Made by a program: the position numbers and the translations under genes | Shown: positions 17,463 through 25,695 of the stretch, in pieces | How the letters are laid out: every line of letters begins with the position of its first letter | How positions within the stretch are numbered: position 1 is the first letter of the stretch | The notes under the pieces: generated by a model | What the model was told of the DNA's origin: nothing | The model's input: only the letters and a program-made list of their open reading frames with translations | The model's database searches: none | Assembly (NCBI RefSeq): GCF_006715865.1 | Contig: NZ_VFOA01000001.1 | Span: forward strand, 2,046,001 to 2,110,000 | Origin: Cellulomonas sp. SLBN-39 | GTDB taxonomy: Bacteria > Actinomycetota > Actinomycetes > Actinomycetales > Cellulomonadaceae | DNA: 64,000 nucleotides | Direction: 5' to 3'

Positions 17463-18181
17463 CCGTCGACCAGCTCGCGCACCAGCGCCGGCAGGCTCGT
17501 CTGGATCGGCTCGCGCACCACCCGCGCCGCCACGTCGTCGTACGGCGTCGGCTCGGCGTTGACGATGACGACCTCCGCCCCGTGGTGCGCCGCCAGCGGC
17601 ACCAGCCCCGCCACCGGGTGCACCTGCAGCGACGTCCCCACCGCGATCATCACGTCGCACGTGGACGCCGCCTCCGCCGCCCGGTCCAGGGCGTCGCGCG
17701 GCAGGTCCTGGCCGAACATCACCGTGCTGGTCTTGAGGATCCCGCCGCACCGCTCGCAGTGCGGGTCCGGGTCGTCGACCAGCCGCTCCAGCACCGCCTG
17801 CGTGGCCCACACGCCGTCGCACGCCGTGCACACGGTCGTGAACAGGCTCCCGTGCAGCTCGACCACCAGCTCCGACGACGAGCCGGCGGCCTGGTGCAGA
17901 CCGTCGATGTTCTGCGTCAGCAGCGCCGTCAGCACCCCTGCCTTCTCGAGCTCGACGAGCGCGCGGTGCGCGTCCGACGGGTGCGCGTCCCACATCGGGG
18001 AGTGCAGGCGCGCCAGCCACGAGCGGCGCCGCACGTCGGGGTCGGCCATGTACACGGGGTAGTCCAGCAGGTCCTGGCGCTCGGGGTGGAGCGTCCACGT
18101 GCCCTGCGGCCCACGGAAGTCGGGGATGCCGACGTCGGTCGAGATGCCGGCGCCGGTCAGCACCGTCACGGACGGGGTCAT
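17459..18181 (-). CDS. Sir2-family NAD-dependent protein deacylase
   Basis: Sirtuin of 240 residues, removing acyl groups from lysines using NAD and releasing O-acyl-ADP-ribose. Motifs in order: LTGAGISTDVGIPDFRG near residue 8, LTQNIDGLHQAAG near 88, catalytic His in VELHGSLF near 109, a four-Cys zinc site (CTACDG ... CERCGG), MFGQDLP, VGTSLQVHP and IVNAEPTPYD. The Arg/Tyr residues that mark SIRT5-type desuccinylases are not evident in the expected spacing. Divergent from the thioesterase gene and coupled to the alpha/beta hydrolase. Confidence 0.94.
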   Translation of the reverse strand: MTPSVTVLTGAGISTDVGIPDFRGPQGTWTLHPERQDLLDYPVYMADPDVRRRSWLARLHSPMWDAHPSDAHRALVELEKAGVLTALLTQNIDGLHQAAGSSSELVVELHGSLFTTVCTACDGVWATQAVLERLVDDPDPHCERCGGILKTSTVMFGQDLPRDALDRAAEAASTCDVMIAVGTSLQVHPVAGLVPLAAHHGAEVVIVNAEPTPYDDVAARVVREPIQTSLPALVRELVDG

Positions 18182-18233
18182 GCGCAGACTCTCGCACGGC
18201 CCGGCCCGTCGCGAGACCCGTCCGGCACGCGGC

Positions 18234-18239
18234 TAGGGT
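18234..18239 (+). promoter_or_regulatory. -10 element TAGGGT, leaderless promoter
   Basis: TAGGGT matches TANNNT and ends 6 bases before the GTG of the thioesterase at 18246. No Shine-Dalgarno is present, supporting a leaderless transcript. Confidence 0.5.
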
Positions 18240-18245
18240 GCGCAC

Positions 18246-18704
18246 GTGGACGACGGGACGGTCGAGCGGCGCGGACGCGTCGTCATGCAGGTGCGCTGGT
18301 CGGACGTCGACCTGTTCGGGCACGTCAACAACGCCGCGTTCCTGCGGTACCTCGACGACGCCCGCTTCACCCAGTTCCCCCGCATGGGCGTCGACGAGAA
18401 CGGCACCATGACCGCGTCGCTGCTCGTCGTGGCCAAGCACGAGATCGACTACCTCGCCCCGCTGCGGTTCCGCCCCACCCCGTTCGTCGTCGAGGTCTGG
18501 GTGCCGCGCCTGGGCCGGTCCTCCGTCGACGTCGCGTACGAGGTCCTCGACGCCGACGCCCCCGGCGCCACCGTGTGCCTGCGCGCCCGCTCCCGCATGG
18601 TCCAGCTCGACTCCGCGACCCACACCCCGCGCCCCTTCACCGACGAGGAGCGCGCGACCTTCGCCGCCTACCCCGGTCCGGACCCGCAGCTGCGCGGCTG
18701 GTGA
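18246..18704 (+). CDS. 4HBT-type acyl-CoA thioesterase
   Basis: Single hotdog domain of 152 residues. VRWSDVDLFGHVNNAAFLRY near residue 15 is the 4-hydroxybenzoyl-CoA thioesterase signature with the catalytic Asp in WSDVD and the HVNN element. Predicted to cleave acyl-CoA thioesters in the cytoplasm; substrate unknown. GTG start follows a -10 element by 6 bases. Divergent from the sirtuin gene. Confidence 0.92.
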   Translation: MDDGTVERRGRVVMQVRWSDVDLFGHVNNAAFLRYLDDARFTQFPRMGVDENGTMTASLLVVAKHEIDYLAPLRFRPTPFVVEVWVPRLGRSSVDVAYEVLDADAPGATVCLRARSRMVQLDSATHTPRPFTDEERATFAAYPGPDPQLRGW

Positions 18705-18732
18705 CGCACCGGCGCAACACGCGCCTGCGACC

Positions 18733-19422
18733 ATGTGCGCCGTGACGAACGCACGCCTGCACCTGGTCCTCATGCTCGCCCTGACCTTCACCACCGGGAT
18801 CATCGACGCCGTCGGCTACCTCGGCCTCGACCGGGTCTTCACCGCGAACATGACCGGCAACGTCGTCATCCTCGGCATGGCGCTCGCGGGCGGTGACGAC
18901 CTGCCCGTGGCGGGGCCGCTCATCGCCCTGGCGGGCTTCATGCTCGGCGCCGCGATCGGCGGGCGCGTCCTGCGCCGCGCCGCGCCGGGGTGGACGCACC
19001 TGTCGACGACGACGTTCGGCGCGACCGGCGTGCTGTCGGTGCTGCTCGGCGTCGCCGCGGTCGTCGCGCCGCCGCGCGAGGGTGAGGCGTGGGGCTTCGT
19101 GGTGACGGCGCTGCTCTCGATCGCGATGGGGCTGCAGGCCGCAGCGGCGCGCCGGATCGCCGTCAAGGACGTCACCACGGTCGTCGTCACCTCGACCCTC
19201 ACGGGCCTGGCCGCCGACTCCCGCCTCGCCGGCGGCACGGGTGAGAACTGGGCCCGCCGCGCGCTCGCGGTCGCTCTCATCCTCGCCGGCGCCGGCGTCG
19301 GCGCCCTGCTGCTCCAGGCGGGCGGCGAGGCCGGTGTCGGCGTCGGGATGCTGGTCGCGGGCGTCCTCGCGCTCGTCGTCGCGACCGTCGGCCACTGGCG
19401 CCGCGAGCCCGCCGCGGCCTGA
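18733..19422 (+). CDS. DUF1275 (YoaK-like) membrane protein
   Basis: 229-residue integral membrane protein with about six helices. The N-terminal signature FTTGIIDAVGYLGLDRVFTA then NMTGNVVILGMAL is diagnostic for DUF1275/YoaK. Function is unknown in the family, though the topology resembles a transporter. The start is ATG at 18733 or GTG at 18742 (VTNARLHL); neither has a strong ribosome site. The 3' end forms one arm of a terminator hairpin (19401-19439). Confidence 0.88.
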   Translation: MCAVTNARLHLVLMLALTFTTGIIDAVGYLGLDRVFTANMTGNVVILGMALAGGDDLPVAGPLIALAGFMLGAAIGGRVLRRAAPGWTHLSTTTFGATGVLSVLLGVAAVVAPPREGEAWGFVVTALLSIAMGLQAAAARRIAVKDVTTVVVTSTLTGLAADSRLAGGTGENWARRALAVALILAGAGVGALLLQAGGEAGVGVGMLVAGVLALVVATVGHWRREPAAA

Positions 19423-19439
19423 CCGTGGCGGGCTCGCGG
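19401..19439. terminator. hairpin overlapping the DUF1275 stop
   Basis: CCGCGAGCCCGCC (19401-19413) pairs perfectly with GGCGGGCTCGCGG (19427-19439), a 13-bp stem with a 13-base loop that contains the DUF1275 stop codon. It lies between convergent genes and can serve both. Confidence 0.6.
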
Positions 19440-19453
19440 GCCGGTCGTGCCGG

Positions 19454-20734
19454 TCAGCGCACGAGGGCGGCCGCCCGCCGCCGGGCCACGGCCCGGGCGA
19501 GCACCGCGGCGCTGGGCTTCGCCGTCCGGCGCCCCGTCGCCCGGTCGACCTCGTGCAGCCCGAGCTGGTACCGGTAGCCGAAGATCCACTCGAAGTTGTC
19601 CATGAGCGTCCAGTGGAAGTACCCGAGCACCGGCACGCCGTCACGGACCGCGGCGTCCAGGCTCGCCAGCGCCGGCTCGACCAGGCCGGCGCGCAGCGTG
19701 TCGTCCTGCGTCGCGACGCCGTGCTCGGACACGAGCACGGGCACGCCGGTGGCACCGTGCACGTACCGGACCGCCCCGCCGAGCGACTCGGGCACCAGCG
19801 GCGTGCCCATCTGGTTGACGGGCCCGTCGCCCTCGCCCGCGTGCACGACACCCGTGCGGTCGTGCGCGATCTGCTCGTAGTTCTGCACCCCGACGAAGTC
19901 GTCGTCACGGACCAGGTCGAACCACCGCGCGTAGCACTCGGCGCGCTTGCGGTCCCGCAGCGCCGCCCCCTCCTCGTCGAGGGCGACGTCGTCGACGACG
20001 GCCAGCGACAGCCCGACGCGGGCGTGCGGGGCGAGGGCGCGCACGACGTCGCGCGCGGCGCGGTGCCCGCGCGCGGTGCCGTCCTCGACGGCCTCCCGCT
20101 CCTCGGGCAGCACGACGTTCGCGGCGCGGAACCGGGGCACGCCGGCCGCCGCCGACGCCGCCTCGAGGGTGCGGCGCTGCAGGTCGACGACGAACGGCGG
20201 CAGCCCGCCCCACAGGAGCGTCGCCGCGAGGTTCGGCTCGTTGAGGGTGACGAACGCCGGCACCCGGTCGCCGAGGCGCCCCACGACGCGGGCGCACTGG
20301 TCGGCGAAGCGGGCCGGGGCGTCGGTGGCCAGCCACCCGCCCGCGGCACCGAACCACCGCGGCGACGTGAAGTGGTTCAGGGTCACCACGGGCGTGAGGC
20401 CGCGGGCCAGGCACCCGTCGACGAGGGCGTCGTACCGGTCGAGCGCGGCGGGGTCGACGACGCCCGGCTCGGGCTCGACCCGCGCCCACTCGACCGAGAA
20501 CCGGTACGCGCCCAGCCCCATCGCCGCGACCAGGTCCAGGTCCTGCTCCCACAGCTCCCAGCTCCGGCACGCGGCACCGCTGGGCTCGACGAAGACGCTC
20601 GGCTCGACCTGCTCGAGGAACGACGTGTCGCTCGTGGTGTCGTGACCCTCGATCTGGTGCCCGGCGCCGGCGACGCCCCACCAGAACGTCTCGGGGTACA
20701 GGCCGGTGTCGGGGGTGCGGTGCGGGGACGTCAT
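19454..20734 (-). CDS. GH1 beta-glucosidase-type glycoside hydrolase
   Basis: 426-residue family GH1 enzyme, retaining beta-glycosidase, no signal peptide, so cytoplasmic. Start region FWWGVAGAGHQIEG is the GH1 N-terminal signature. Acid/base Glu166 lies in TLNEPN. The nucleophile is Glu337 in VLVSEHG, where most GH1 enzymes have T-E-N-G. GYFHWTLMDNFEW near residue 370 is the conserved late motif. ATG at 20734 with GGAAGG upstream. It follows an MFS sugar transporter by 34 bases, so imported glycosides are the likely substrates. Confidence 0.93.
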   Translation of the reverse strand: MTSPHRTPDTGLYPETFWWGVAGAGHQIEGHDTTSDTSFLEQVEPSVFVEPSGAACRSWELWEQDLDLVAAMGLGAYRFSVEWARVEPEPGVVDPAALDRYDALVDGCLARGLTPVVTLNHFTSPRWFGAAGGWLATDAPARFADQCARVVGRLGDRVPAFVTLNEPNLAATLLWGGLPPFVVDLQRRTLEAASAAAGVPRFRAANVVLPEEREAVEDGTARGHRAARDVVRALAPHARVGLSLAVVDDVALDEEGAALRDRKRAECYARWFDLVRDDDFVGVQNYEQIAHDRTGVVHAGEGDGPVNQMGTPLVPESLGGAVRYVHGATGVPVLVSEHGVATQDDTLRAGLVEPALASLDAAVRDGVPVLGYFHWTLMDNFEWIFGYRYQLGLHEVDRATGRRTAKPSAAVLARAVARRRAAALVR

Positions 20735-20768
20735 GGTCGTGCCTTCCGGGTCGGGGAGGGGCGGCGGG

Positions 20769-22052
20769 TCAGCGCACGCCGCGGATGGGCAGCACCGCGG
20801 CGGCACCCAGCAGCGCCGCGAGGGCGCCGAGGCCGAAGAGCGCGGCGAAGTTCTGCTCGCCGGGCCCGGCGCCGATCGCCAGGACCGCCGGGGCCACCGC
20901 CGGCACGATCGACGCGGGCAGCGTGTTGGCGAGGTTCATGATCCCCAGGTCCTTGGCGGGGTTCGTGGGGTCGGGCAGCACCTGCGTGACGAGGGCGAAG
21001 TCGACGGCCAGGTACACGCCCTGGCCGGCACCCATGACGGCCATGGCGACGAGGAACTCGCCGAACCCGTCGGCACGCGTCACCAGCGCCAGACCGGCGG
21101 CGAACACGACCGCGGCGGACAGCACGAAGGGCTTGCGGCGCCCGATGCGGTCGGACACCCGCGCGGCGACCGGCGCGAGCACCAGCGACGTGCCGGTGAC
21201 CACGGCGGTCGCGACGAAGATCTTGCCCGCCACCTCCGCGGGGGTCACGTGCTGGACCATGATCAGGTAGAACGCCTGGTAGGCGTTGACCGCGGAGACG
21301 CCGAGGAACAGCAGGATGCGGCTGAGCCACGCCCACGCGAAGCCGGGGGCCGTCCGCGGGTCGACCCAGAAGGTGCCGGCGAGGTCGCGCAGCGCGAACG
21401 CCGGGCGCTGCGCGCGGGCCAGCGGGGCGTCCTTCGTGCCGAACGCGAGCGCCAGGCTCCCGACCACGCCGAGCGCGCCGGGCACGAGGATCATCGCCGT
21501 GAGGTCGGGCGCCAGGAGCTGGGCGACGAACAGGCCCAGCAGGGCGCCGACGGGGGTGCTCAGGCCGACGATCGACGAGGCGGTGCCCCGCTGCTCGACC
21601 GGCACCTGGTCCGGGACCAGTGCGGACGCGGCGACCAGCGACGTCACGTACCCCACGCTGAGCAGCGCGTGCCCGACGACGAGGACCGGTGTGCTCGCCG
21701 CCTGCACCAGCAGCAGGCTGCCCAGCCCGAGCGCCACGGCGCCCCCGACCAGGTAGGGGCGGCGCCGGCCGAACCGGCCGAGGGTGCGGTCGCTCAGCCG
21801 GCCCATCAGCGGGTAGCCGACGATCGTGAAGACGGCGCCGACGCTCGCGGTGACCGACAGGATCGTCGTCGCCGCACCCGCGTCGATCGCCGTCGACTTC
21901 AGCGACAGCGTGAGGATCGTCGCCGTCAGGAGCGTGGCGTTGACGGAGAACGTCGCCAGCGCGAGCAGCAGGTGGAACGCGGTCCGGCGCCCGGGCGAGG
22001 GCGGGGCGAGGTCGGCGGGCCCGGCCGCGGGGGCGGGGCTGAGGTCGTGCAT
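20769..22052 (-). CDS. MFS transporter, likely glycoside uptake
   Basis: 427-residue, 12-helix major facilitator. The loop 2-3 motif is GRLSDRTLGRFGRRRPYLVG, with a long variant of the G-x-x-x-D-R-x-G-R-R signature typical of GPH/MFS sugar carriers. A second copy (ARVSDRIGRRKPFVL) begins the C-terminal half, and there is a central loop near residue 205. Upstream of and probably co-transcribed with GH1; divergent from the IclR regulator. Substrate inferred to be a glucoside or oligosaccharide from context only. Confidence 0.88.
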   Translation of the reverse strand: MHDLSPAPAAGPADLAPPSPGRRTAFHLLLALATFSVNATLLTATILTLSLKSTAIDAGAATTILSVTASVGAVFTIVGYPLMGRLSDRTLGRFGRRRPYLVGGAVALGLGSLLLVQAASTPVLVVGHALLSVGYVTSLVAASALVPDQVPVEQRGTASSIVGLSTPVGALLGLFVAQLLAPDLTAMILVPGALGVVGSLALAFGTKDAPLARAQRPAFALRDLAGTFWVDPRTAPGFAWAWLSRILLFLGVSAVNAYQAFYLIMVQHVTPAEVAGKIFVATAVVTGTSLVLAPVAARVSDRIGRRKPFVLSAAVVFAAGLALVTRADGFGEFLVAMAVMGAGQGVYLAVDFALVTQVLPDPTNPAKDLGIMNLANTLPASIVPAVAPAVLAIGAGPGEQNFAALFGLGALAALLGAAAVLPIRGVR

Positions 22053-22156
22053 GGTGACTCCTTCGTCAGGGGCACCGGCCCGACGGTGGGCCGGTGCGGC
22101 GTCGTTGCCGTGACCCCTGGAGGCTCCACCCCGGACGGTCGTCCGGGCCGCCGTGG

Positions 22157-22171
22157 TTCCATTGAGCGGAA
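22157..22171. promoter_or_regulatory. candidate IclR operator TTCC-N7-GGAA
   Basis: TTCCattgagcGGAA is an inverted repeat in the 156-base divergent region, 105 bases before the MFS start and 38 before the IclR start. IclR-family sites often have TTCC/GGAA half-sites of this kind. Only one copy was found. Confidence 0.4.
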
Positions 22172-22208
22172 GAGCGGAGCCCACGATCACCCGGGAGGGT
22201 GGTGCCCG

Positions 22209-23036
22209 ATGACGGACGGCGACCCGGCGGTGCTCCCGCCGCCGCGCAGCCACCGCCCGCCCCGCGGCGAGCCCGTGCTCCGGCGCGCGGTGCGCCTGCT
22301 CACGGCGTTCGACGACGACCACCGTCACCTCGCGCTCGGTGCGCTCGCGGCCCGCGCCGGCCTGCCGCTGAGCACGGCCAGCCGGCTCGCCGCCCAGCTC
22401 GTCGGCCTCGGCGTCCTCGACCGCGCCCGCGACGGCACGTTCGGCATCGGTCTGCGGCTGTGGGAGATCGCGTCGCTCGCCGAGACCACGGTCTCGCTGC
22501 GCGGTGCCGTCGCCCCGCTCCTCGACGACCTCGTCGCCGTGACCCGGCACCACGTCCAGCTCGTCGTCCGCGACGGCGAGGAGGGTCTCGTCCTCGACCG
22601 GCGCGACGGCCGCGACCCGCTGCCCGTCCACTATCACGTGGGCGGGCACCTGCCGTTGGTCCCCACCGCCGCCGGCCAGGTGCTCCTGGCGGCCGCCCCG
22701 CGGGCGCTCGTCGAGGAGATGCTGGCGCGCGGCACCTACGGGTGGCCGACGGTCGAGTGCCCGCGACCCGCGCCCGAGGAGGTCCGCGCGCAGGTCGCCG
22801 AGGTGCGACGCACCGACCTGGCCGTCGTGCGCCGCCCCGCCGCCCCCGTCGTCTCGCTCGGGGTGCCGGTGCGCGACCGCACCGGTCAGGTCGTCGCCGC
22901 GATCGGTGTGGTCCTGCCCGCGGAGGGGGCGTCCGTGCCGCGTCTCGAACCGGTGCTGCGTGCCGCGGCCCGGGCCGCGACGCGCGCGGTCGCGGCCGGC
23001 GAGAAGGAGCGCCCGCCGGACTGGTCGCGCGGCTGA
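22209..23036 (+). CDS. IclR-family transcriptional regulator
   Basis: 275 residues: an N-terminal winged HTH (~25-85, VLRRAVRLLTAF ... AARAGLPLSTASRLAAQLVGLG) and a C-terminal IclR effector domain (~95-255, RDGEEGLVLDRRDG, HLPLVPTAAGQVLLAA, VSLGVPVRDRTGQVVAAIG). ATG at 22209 has GGGAGGG upstream. Divergent from the MFS-GH1 unit, which it most likely represses until a glycoside-derived ligand binds. Convergent with the racemase gene, 13 bases apart. Confidence 0.92.
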   Translation: MTDGDPAVLPPPRSHRPPRGEPVLRRAVRLLTAFDDDHRHLALGALAARAGLPLSTASRLAAQLVGLGVLDRARDGTFGIGLRLWEIASLAETTVSLRGAVAPLLDDLVAVTRHHVQLVVRDGEEGLVLDRRDGRDPLPVHYHVGGHLPLVPTAAGQVLLAAAPRALVEEMLARGTYGWPTVECPRPAPEEVRAQVAEVRRTDLAVVRRPAAPVVSLGVPVRDRTGQVVAAIGVVLPAEGASVPRLEPVLRAAARAATRAVAAGEKERPPDWSRG

Positions 23037-23049
23037 CCGGCCCGCGGTG

Positions 23050-23832
23050 TCAGCGGGACGGGACCGCGGGGACGGGCAGCCGGGTCGTGGACGCCTCGCG
23101 CGTGATCTGGAACGGGTGCAGGAGCCCGGTGACGGGCTTGGGCGGGGGCGGGGCCAGCTCGCCGCGGCCCGAGGGGCGGGTGCCCGTGCGCAGCAGGGCG
23201 GTGGCCAGGGTGGTCGCGGCGGCGACACCGTCGACCACGGGCACGCCGATCGCGTCGGCGATGGTGCCGGTGAACGCGGCCATGCCGGCGCACCCGAGCA
23301 CGACCGCGTCGGAGCCGTCCTGCGCGACGGCGCGGGCGCACGCGGCGGTCACGCGTTCCAGCGCGCCGCCGGCGGGGTCGTCGAGCTCCAGCACGGGGAT
23401 GTCGCAGGCGTGCACGCCCGCGCAGGCGGCGGTGAACCCGTACCGGTCGAGCAGCTCGTGCGCGCGGGGGACGGTGCGGCTCAGGGTCGTGACCACGCTG
23501 AACCGGCGCGCCACCAGCGCGGCGGCGTGGAACCCGGCCTGGGCGATGCCGAGCACGGGCCCGCGGGCGAGCTCGCGGGCCGCGTCCAGGCCGGGGTCGC
23601 CGAAGCACGCGACGACGTAGGCGTCGACCCCCTGGGCCTCGCCGAGCGCGACCTGCTCGAGCAGGCCGGGCACGGCGAGGACCTCCTCGTAGTGCGACTC
23701 GATCGACGCGGGGCCCATGGTCGGCTGCACCGCGTCGACGAGGACGCCGGGGCCCGCCACCGCCCGGGCGGACCGGCCGACGAGGTCGGTCATCGCCCGG
23801 GTGGTGTTGGGGTTGATCACGCGCACGTGCAC
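23050..23832 (-). CDS. Asp/Glu/hydantoin racemase family protein
   Basis: 260-residue member of the cofactor-independent racemase family that includes hydantoin and allantoin racemases. The start MHVRVINPNTTRAM is the hydantoin-racemase signature. The two catalytic cysteines are in VVACFGDPGLDAA near residue 76 and VVLGCAGMAAFTG near 185. The C-terminal ~30 residues are Pro-rich and extend past the usual end. It lies 24 bases after an NCS1 permease gene, suggesting uptake and epimerisation of a hydantoin- or allantoin-like compound. No hydantoinase lies in the window. Confidence 0.87.
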   Translation of the reverse strand: MHVRVINPNTTRAMTDLVGRSARAVAGPGVLVDAVQPTMGPASIESHYEEVLAVPGLLEQVALGEAQGVDAYVVACFGDPGLDAARELARGPVLGIAQAGFHAAALVARRFSVVTTLSRTVPRAHELLDRYGFTAACAGVHACDIPVLELDDPAGGALERVTAACARAVAQDGSDAVVLGCAGMAAFTGTIADAIGVPVVDGVAAATTLATALLRTGTRPSGRGELAPPPPKPVTGLLHPFQITREASTTRLPVPAVPSR

Positions 23833-23856
23833 GGCGGGCTCCGGTCGTCGGGGGGG

Positions 23857-25497
23857 TCAGGCCTGCTGGCTGACGACGGCGGGGACGTCGGTGCTGCCGA
23901 CGGACACGTGCGGGTCGTCGGCGTCCAGCACGGGCATCTGCGGGTTGCGGCGCTCGAGCCAGACGAACATCGCGTAGCCCAGCCCGCAGCCGACGAACCA
24001 CGAGTAGCTCGACAGCCAGGTCACGTCGACGAGCCCGAGCTGCGCCAGCGGGCGGGGCAGCACGGCGGTGGCGACGGCGACGAGGCCCGCGGTCCCCACC
24101 GTGGCGAGGGCGTTGCGGTTGTAGCCGCGCGAGTACCAGTAGCGGCCGGTCGGGGCCATCGTGAACATGTCGTCGACGTGCACGCGCTGGCGGCCGATCA
24201 CGTAGTAGCCGGCGATGAGGATGCCGAAGAGCGGGCCGATGAGGGCGCCCAGCACGCCGAGGGTGTAGTGGATCGCCTCGTCGTTGTCGTACCAGTTCCA
24301 CGGCGTCAGCAGCACCGACCCGACGGCGGCGATCATGCCGCCGGCCCGCCAGGAGATCCTCTGCGGCGCGACGTTGGAGAAGTCGAACGCGGGGGAGATG
24401 AAGTTGGCGACGATGTTGATGCCGACGGTCGCGGTGACGAACGTCAGGCCGCCGAGCAGGATCGCGAACGGGGTGTCGATGGCCCGGACGGTCGCGATGG
24501 GGTCGGTGATGAGCTCGCCGAACACCGGGACGGTGGCGGACGCGCAGATCACGGTCAGCACGGAGAAGAAGAGGAAGTTGATCGGCAGACCCAGCAGGTT
24601 GCCCTTCTTCACGGCTGCGAACGAGCGCCCGTACCGCGAGAAGTCGCCGAAGTTCAGCATGGGGCCGGAGAAGTACGAGACCACCAGCGCGATCGCGGAC
24701 AGCATCACGGGGATCGACGCCGCGAACGTCATGGGCGGGCCCGCGGACAGGTTGAGGGAGATGTTCGACCAGCCGGCCTCCGAGACGAGGTAGACGGCCA
24801 TGACGATCATCACCACGTACACGGCGGGCCCGGCCCAGTCGATGAACCGGCGGATCGTCTCCATGCCGTGCCAGAACAGGGCGGCCTGCGCGCACCACAG
24901 GATCGCGTAGGAGATCCACCCGAGCGCGTTCAGGCCGAGGAACGACGGCTCCAGCAGCGACTGGGAGGCGGGCACGAACTTGAGGAAGATGATGTTCAGC
25001 GACTCGGCGGCGAGGAACGTCTGCACGCCGTACCAGGCGACGGCGATGAGGCCGCGGATGATCGCCGGCACGTTGGCCCCGAGCACCCCGAACACGGCGC
25101 GGTTGATGACGGGGTACGGCACGCCCGTCTTCTGCGACGGCTTGGCGACGAGGTTGCAGAACACCTGCACGATCACGATGCCGACGACGAGCGAGACCAG
25201 CACCTGCCAGCTGGCGATGCCGAGCGCGAACAGCGACCCGGCGGTGACGTACCCGCCGACGGAGTGCACGTCGGACATCCAGAACGCGAAGATGTTGTAC
25301 GACGACCAGGTCTGCTTCTTCAGCGGGGCCAGGTCCTCGTTGGTCAGGCGGGGGTCGTAGGTCGCCCGGACCTCGCCGTCGCCGACGGGCATGCCGGCGG
25401 CCTCGACGAGGTCGTTCGGTCGTGCGTCGGCGGGCGCGGGCGGCGCGGTGGTCGCGGTGGTGGCGGTGGGCGGGCTGTCGGGCTGCGGTGCGGTCAT
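23857..25497 (-). CDS. NCS1-family nucleobase/hydantoin:cation symporter
   Basis: 546-residue, 12-helix permease. LTNEDLAPLKKQTWSSYNIF then AFWMSDVHSVGG is the NCS1 N-terminal signature (TM1 substrate site), and GPMLNFGDFSRYG near residue 280 is the conserved middle motif. Family members import hydantoins, allantoin, uracil or cytosine with Na+ or H+. Ribosome site GAGGA lies upstream of the ATG. Transcribed with the racemase and divergent from an XRE-cupin regulator whose operators lie between them. Confidence 0.9.
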   Translation of the reverse strand: MTAPQPDSPPTATTATTAPPAPADARPNDLVEAAGMPVGDGEVRATYDPRLTNEDLAPLKKQTWSSYNIFAFWMSDVHSVGGYVTAGSLFALGIASWQVLVSLVVGIVIVQVFCNLVAKPSQKTGVPYPVINRAVFGVLGANVPAIIRGLIAVAWYGVQTFLAAESLNIIFLKFVPASQSLLEPSFLGLNALGWISYAILWCAQAALFWHGMETIRRFIDWAGPAVYVVMIVMAVYLVSEAGWSNISLNLSAGPPMTFAASIPVMLSAIALVVSYFSGPMLNFGDFSRYGRSFAAVKKGNLLGLPINFLFFSVLTVICASATVPVFGELITDPIATVRAIDTPFAILLGGLTFVTATVGINIVANFISPAFDFSNVAPQRISWRAGGMIAAVGSVLLTPWNWYDNDEAIHYTLGVLGALIGPLFGILIAGYYVIGRQRVHVDDMFTMAPTGRYWYSRGYNRNALATVGTAGLVAVATAVLPRPLAQLGLVDVTWLSSYSWFVGCGLGYAMFVWLERRNPQMPVLDADDPHVSVGSTDVPAVVSQQA

Positions 25498-25594
25498 GGC
25501 TGTCCTCGCTCGGGGAGGCGTTCACCCTGGTCGGGTCGGGTGCGGGTCACGTACGGTGAAGCGATCACTGCAGGCGCATGACGCCGGAGGCTCA

Positions 25595-25618
25595 GTTGTG
25601 AATCTATGACTTCACAAC
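25595..25618. promoter_or_regulatory. palindromic operator 1 (GTTGTGAA-N8-TTCACAAC)
   Basis: A perfect 8-bp inverted repeat, GTTGTGAA (25595-25602) and TTCACAAC (25611-25618), in the divergent region between the NCS1 permease and the XRE-cupin regulator. Its centre is 41 bp from that of operator 2. Confidence 0.6.
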
Positions 25619-25638
25619 GGGTGCCCGGTTTCGCGCGT

Positions 25639-25656
25639 GTGAACTTCCTGCTTCAC
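25639..25656. promoter_or_regulatory. palindromic operator 2 (GTGAA-N8-TTCAC)
   Basis: Same core as operator 1 with the same 8-base spacer: GTGAA (25639-25643) and TTCAC (25652-25656). It is 40 bases before the regulator's GTG. Paired sites about four helical turns apart suggest cooperative binding by the XRE-cupin protein. Confidence 0.55.
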
Positions 25657-25695
25657 CTGTGGGTCGTGGACTGGCGACCAGGACGGAGACCGCCC

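Noticed and set aside
25606..25695. Upstream ATG start for the XRE-cupin regulator
   Set aside because: The ATG lies in the spacer of a perfect operator palindrome and the added residues match no XRE N-terminus; GTG at 25696 has a ribosome site and family-like start.
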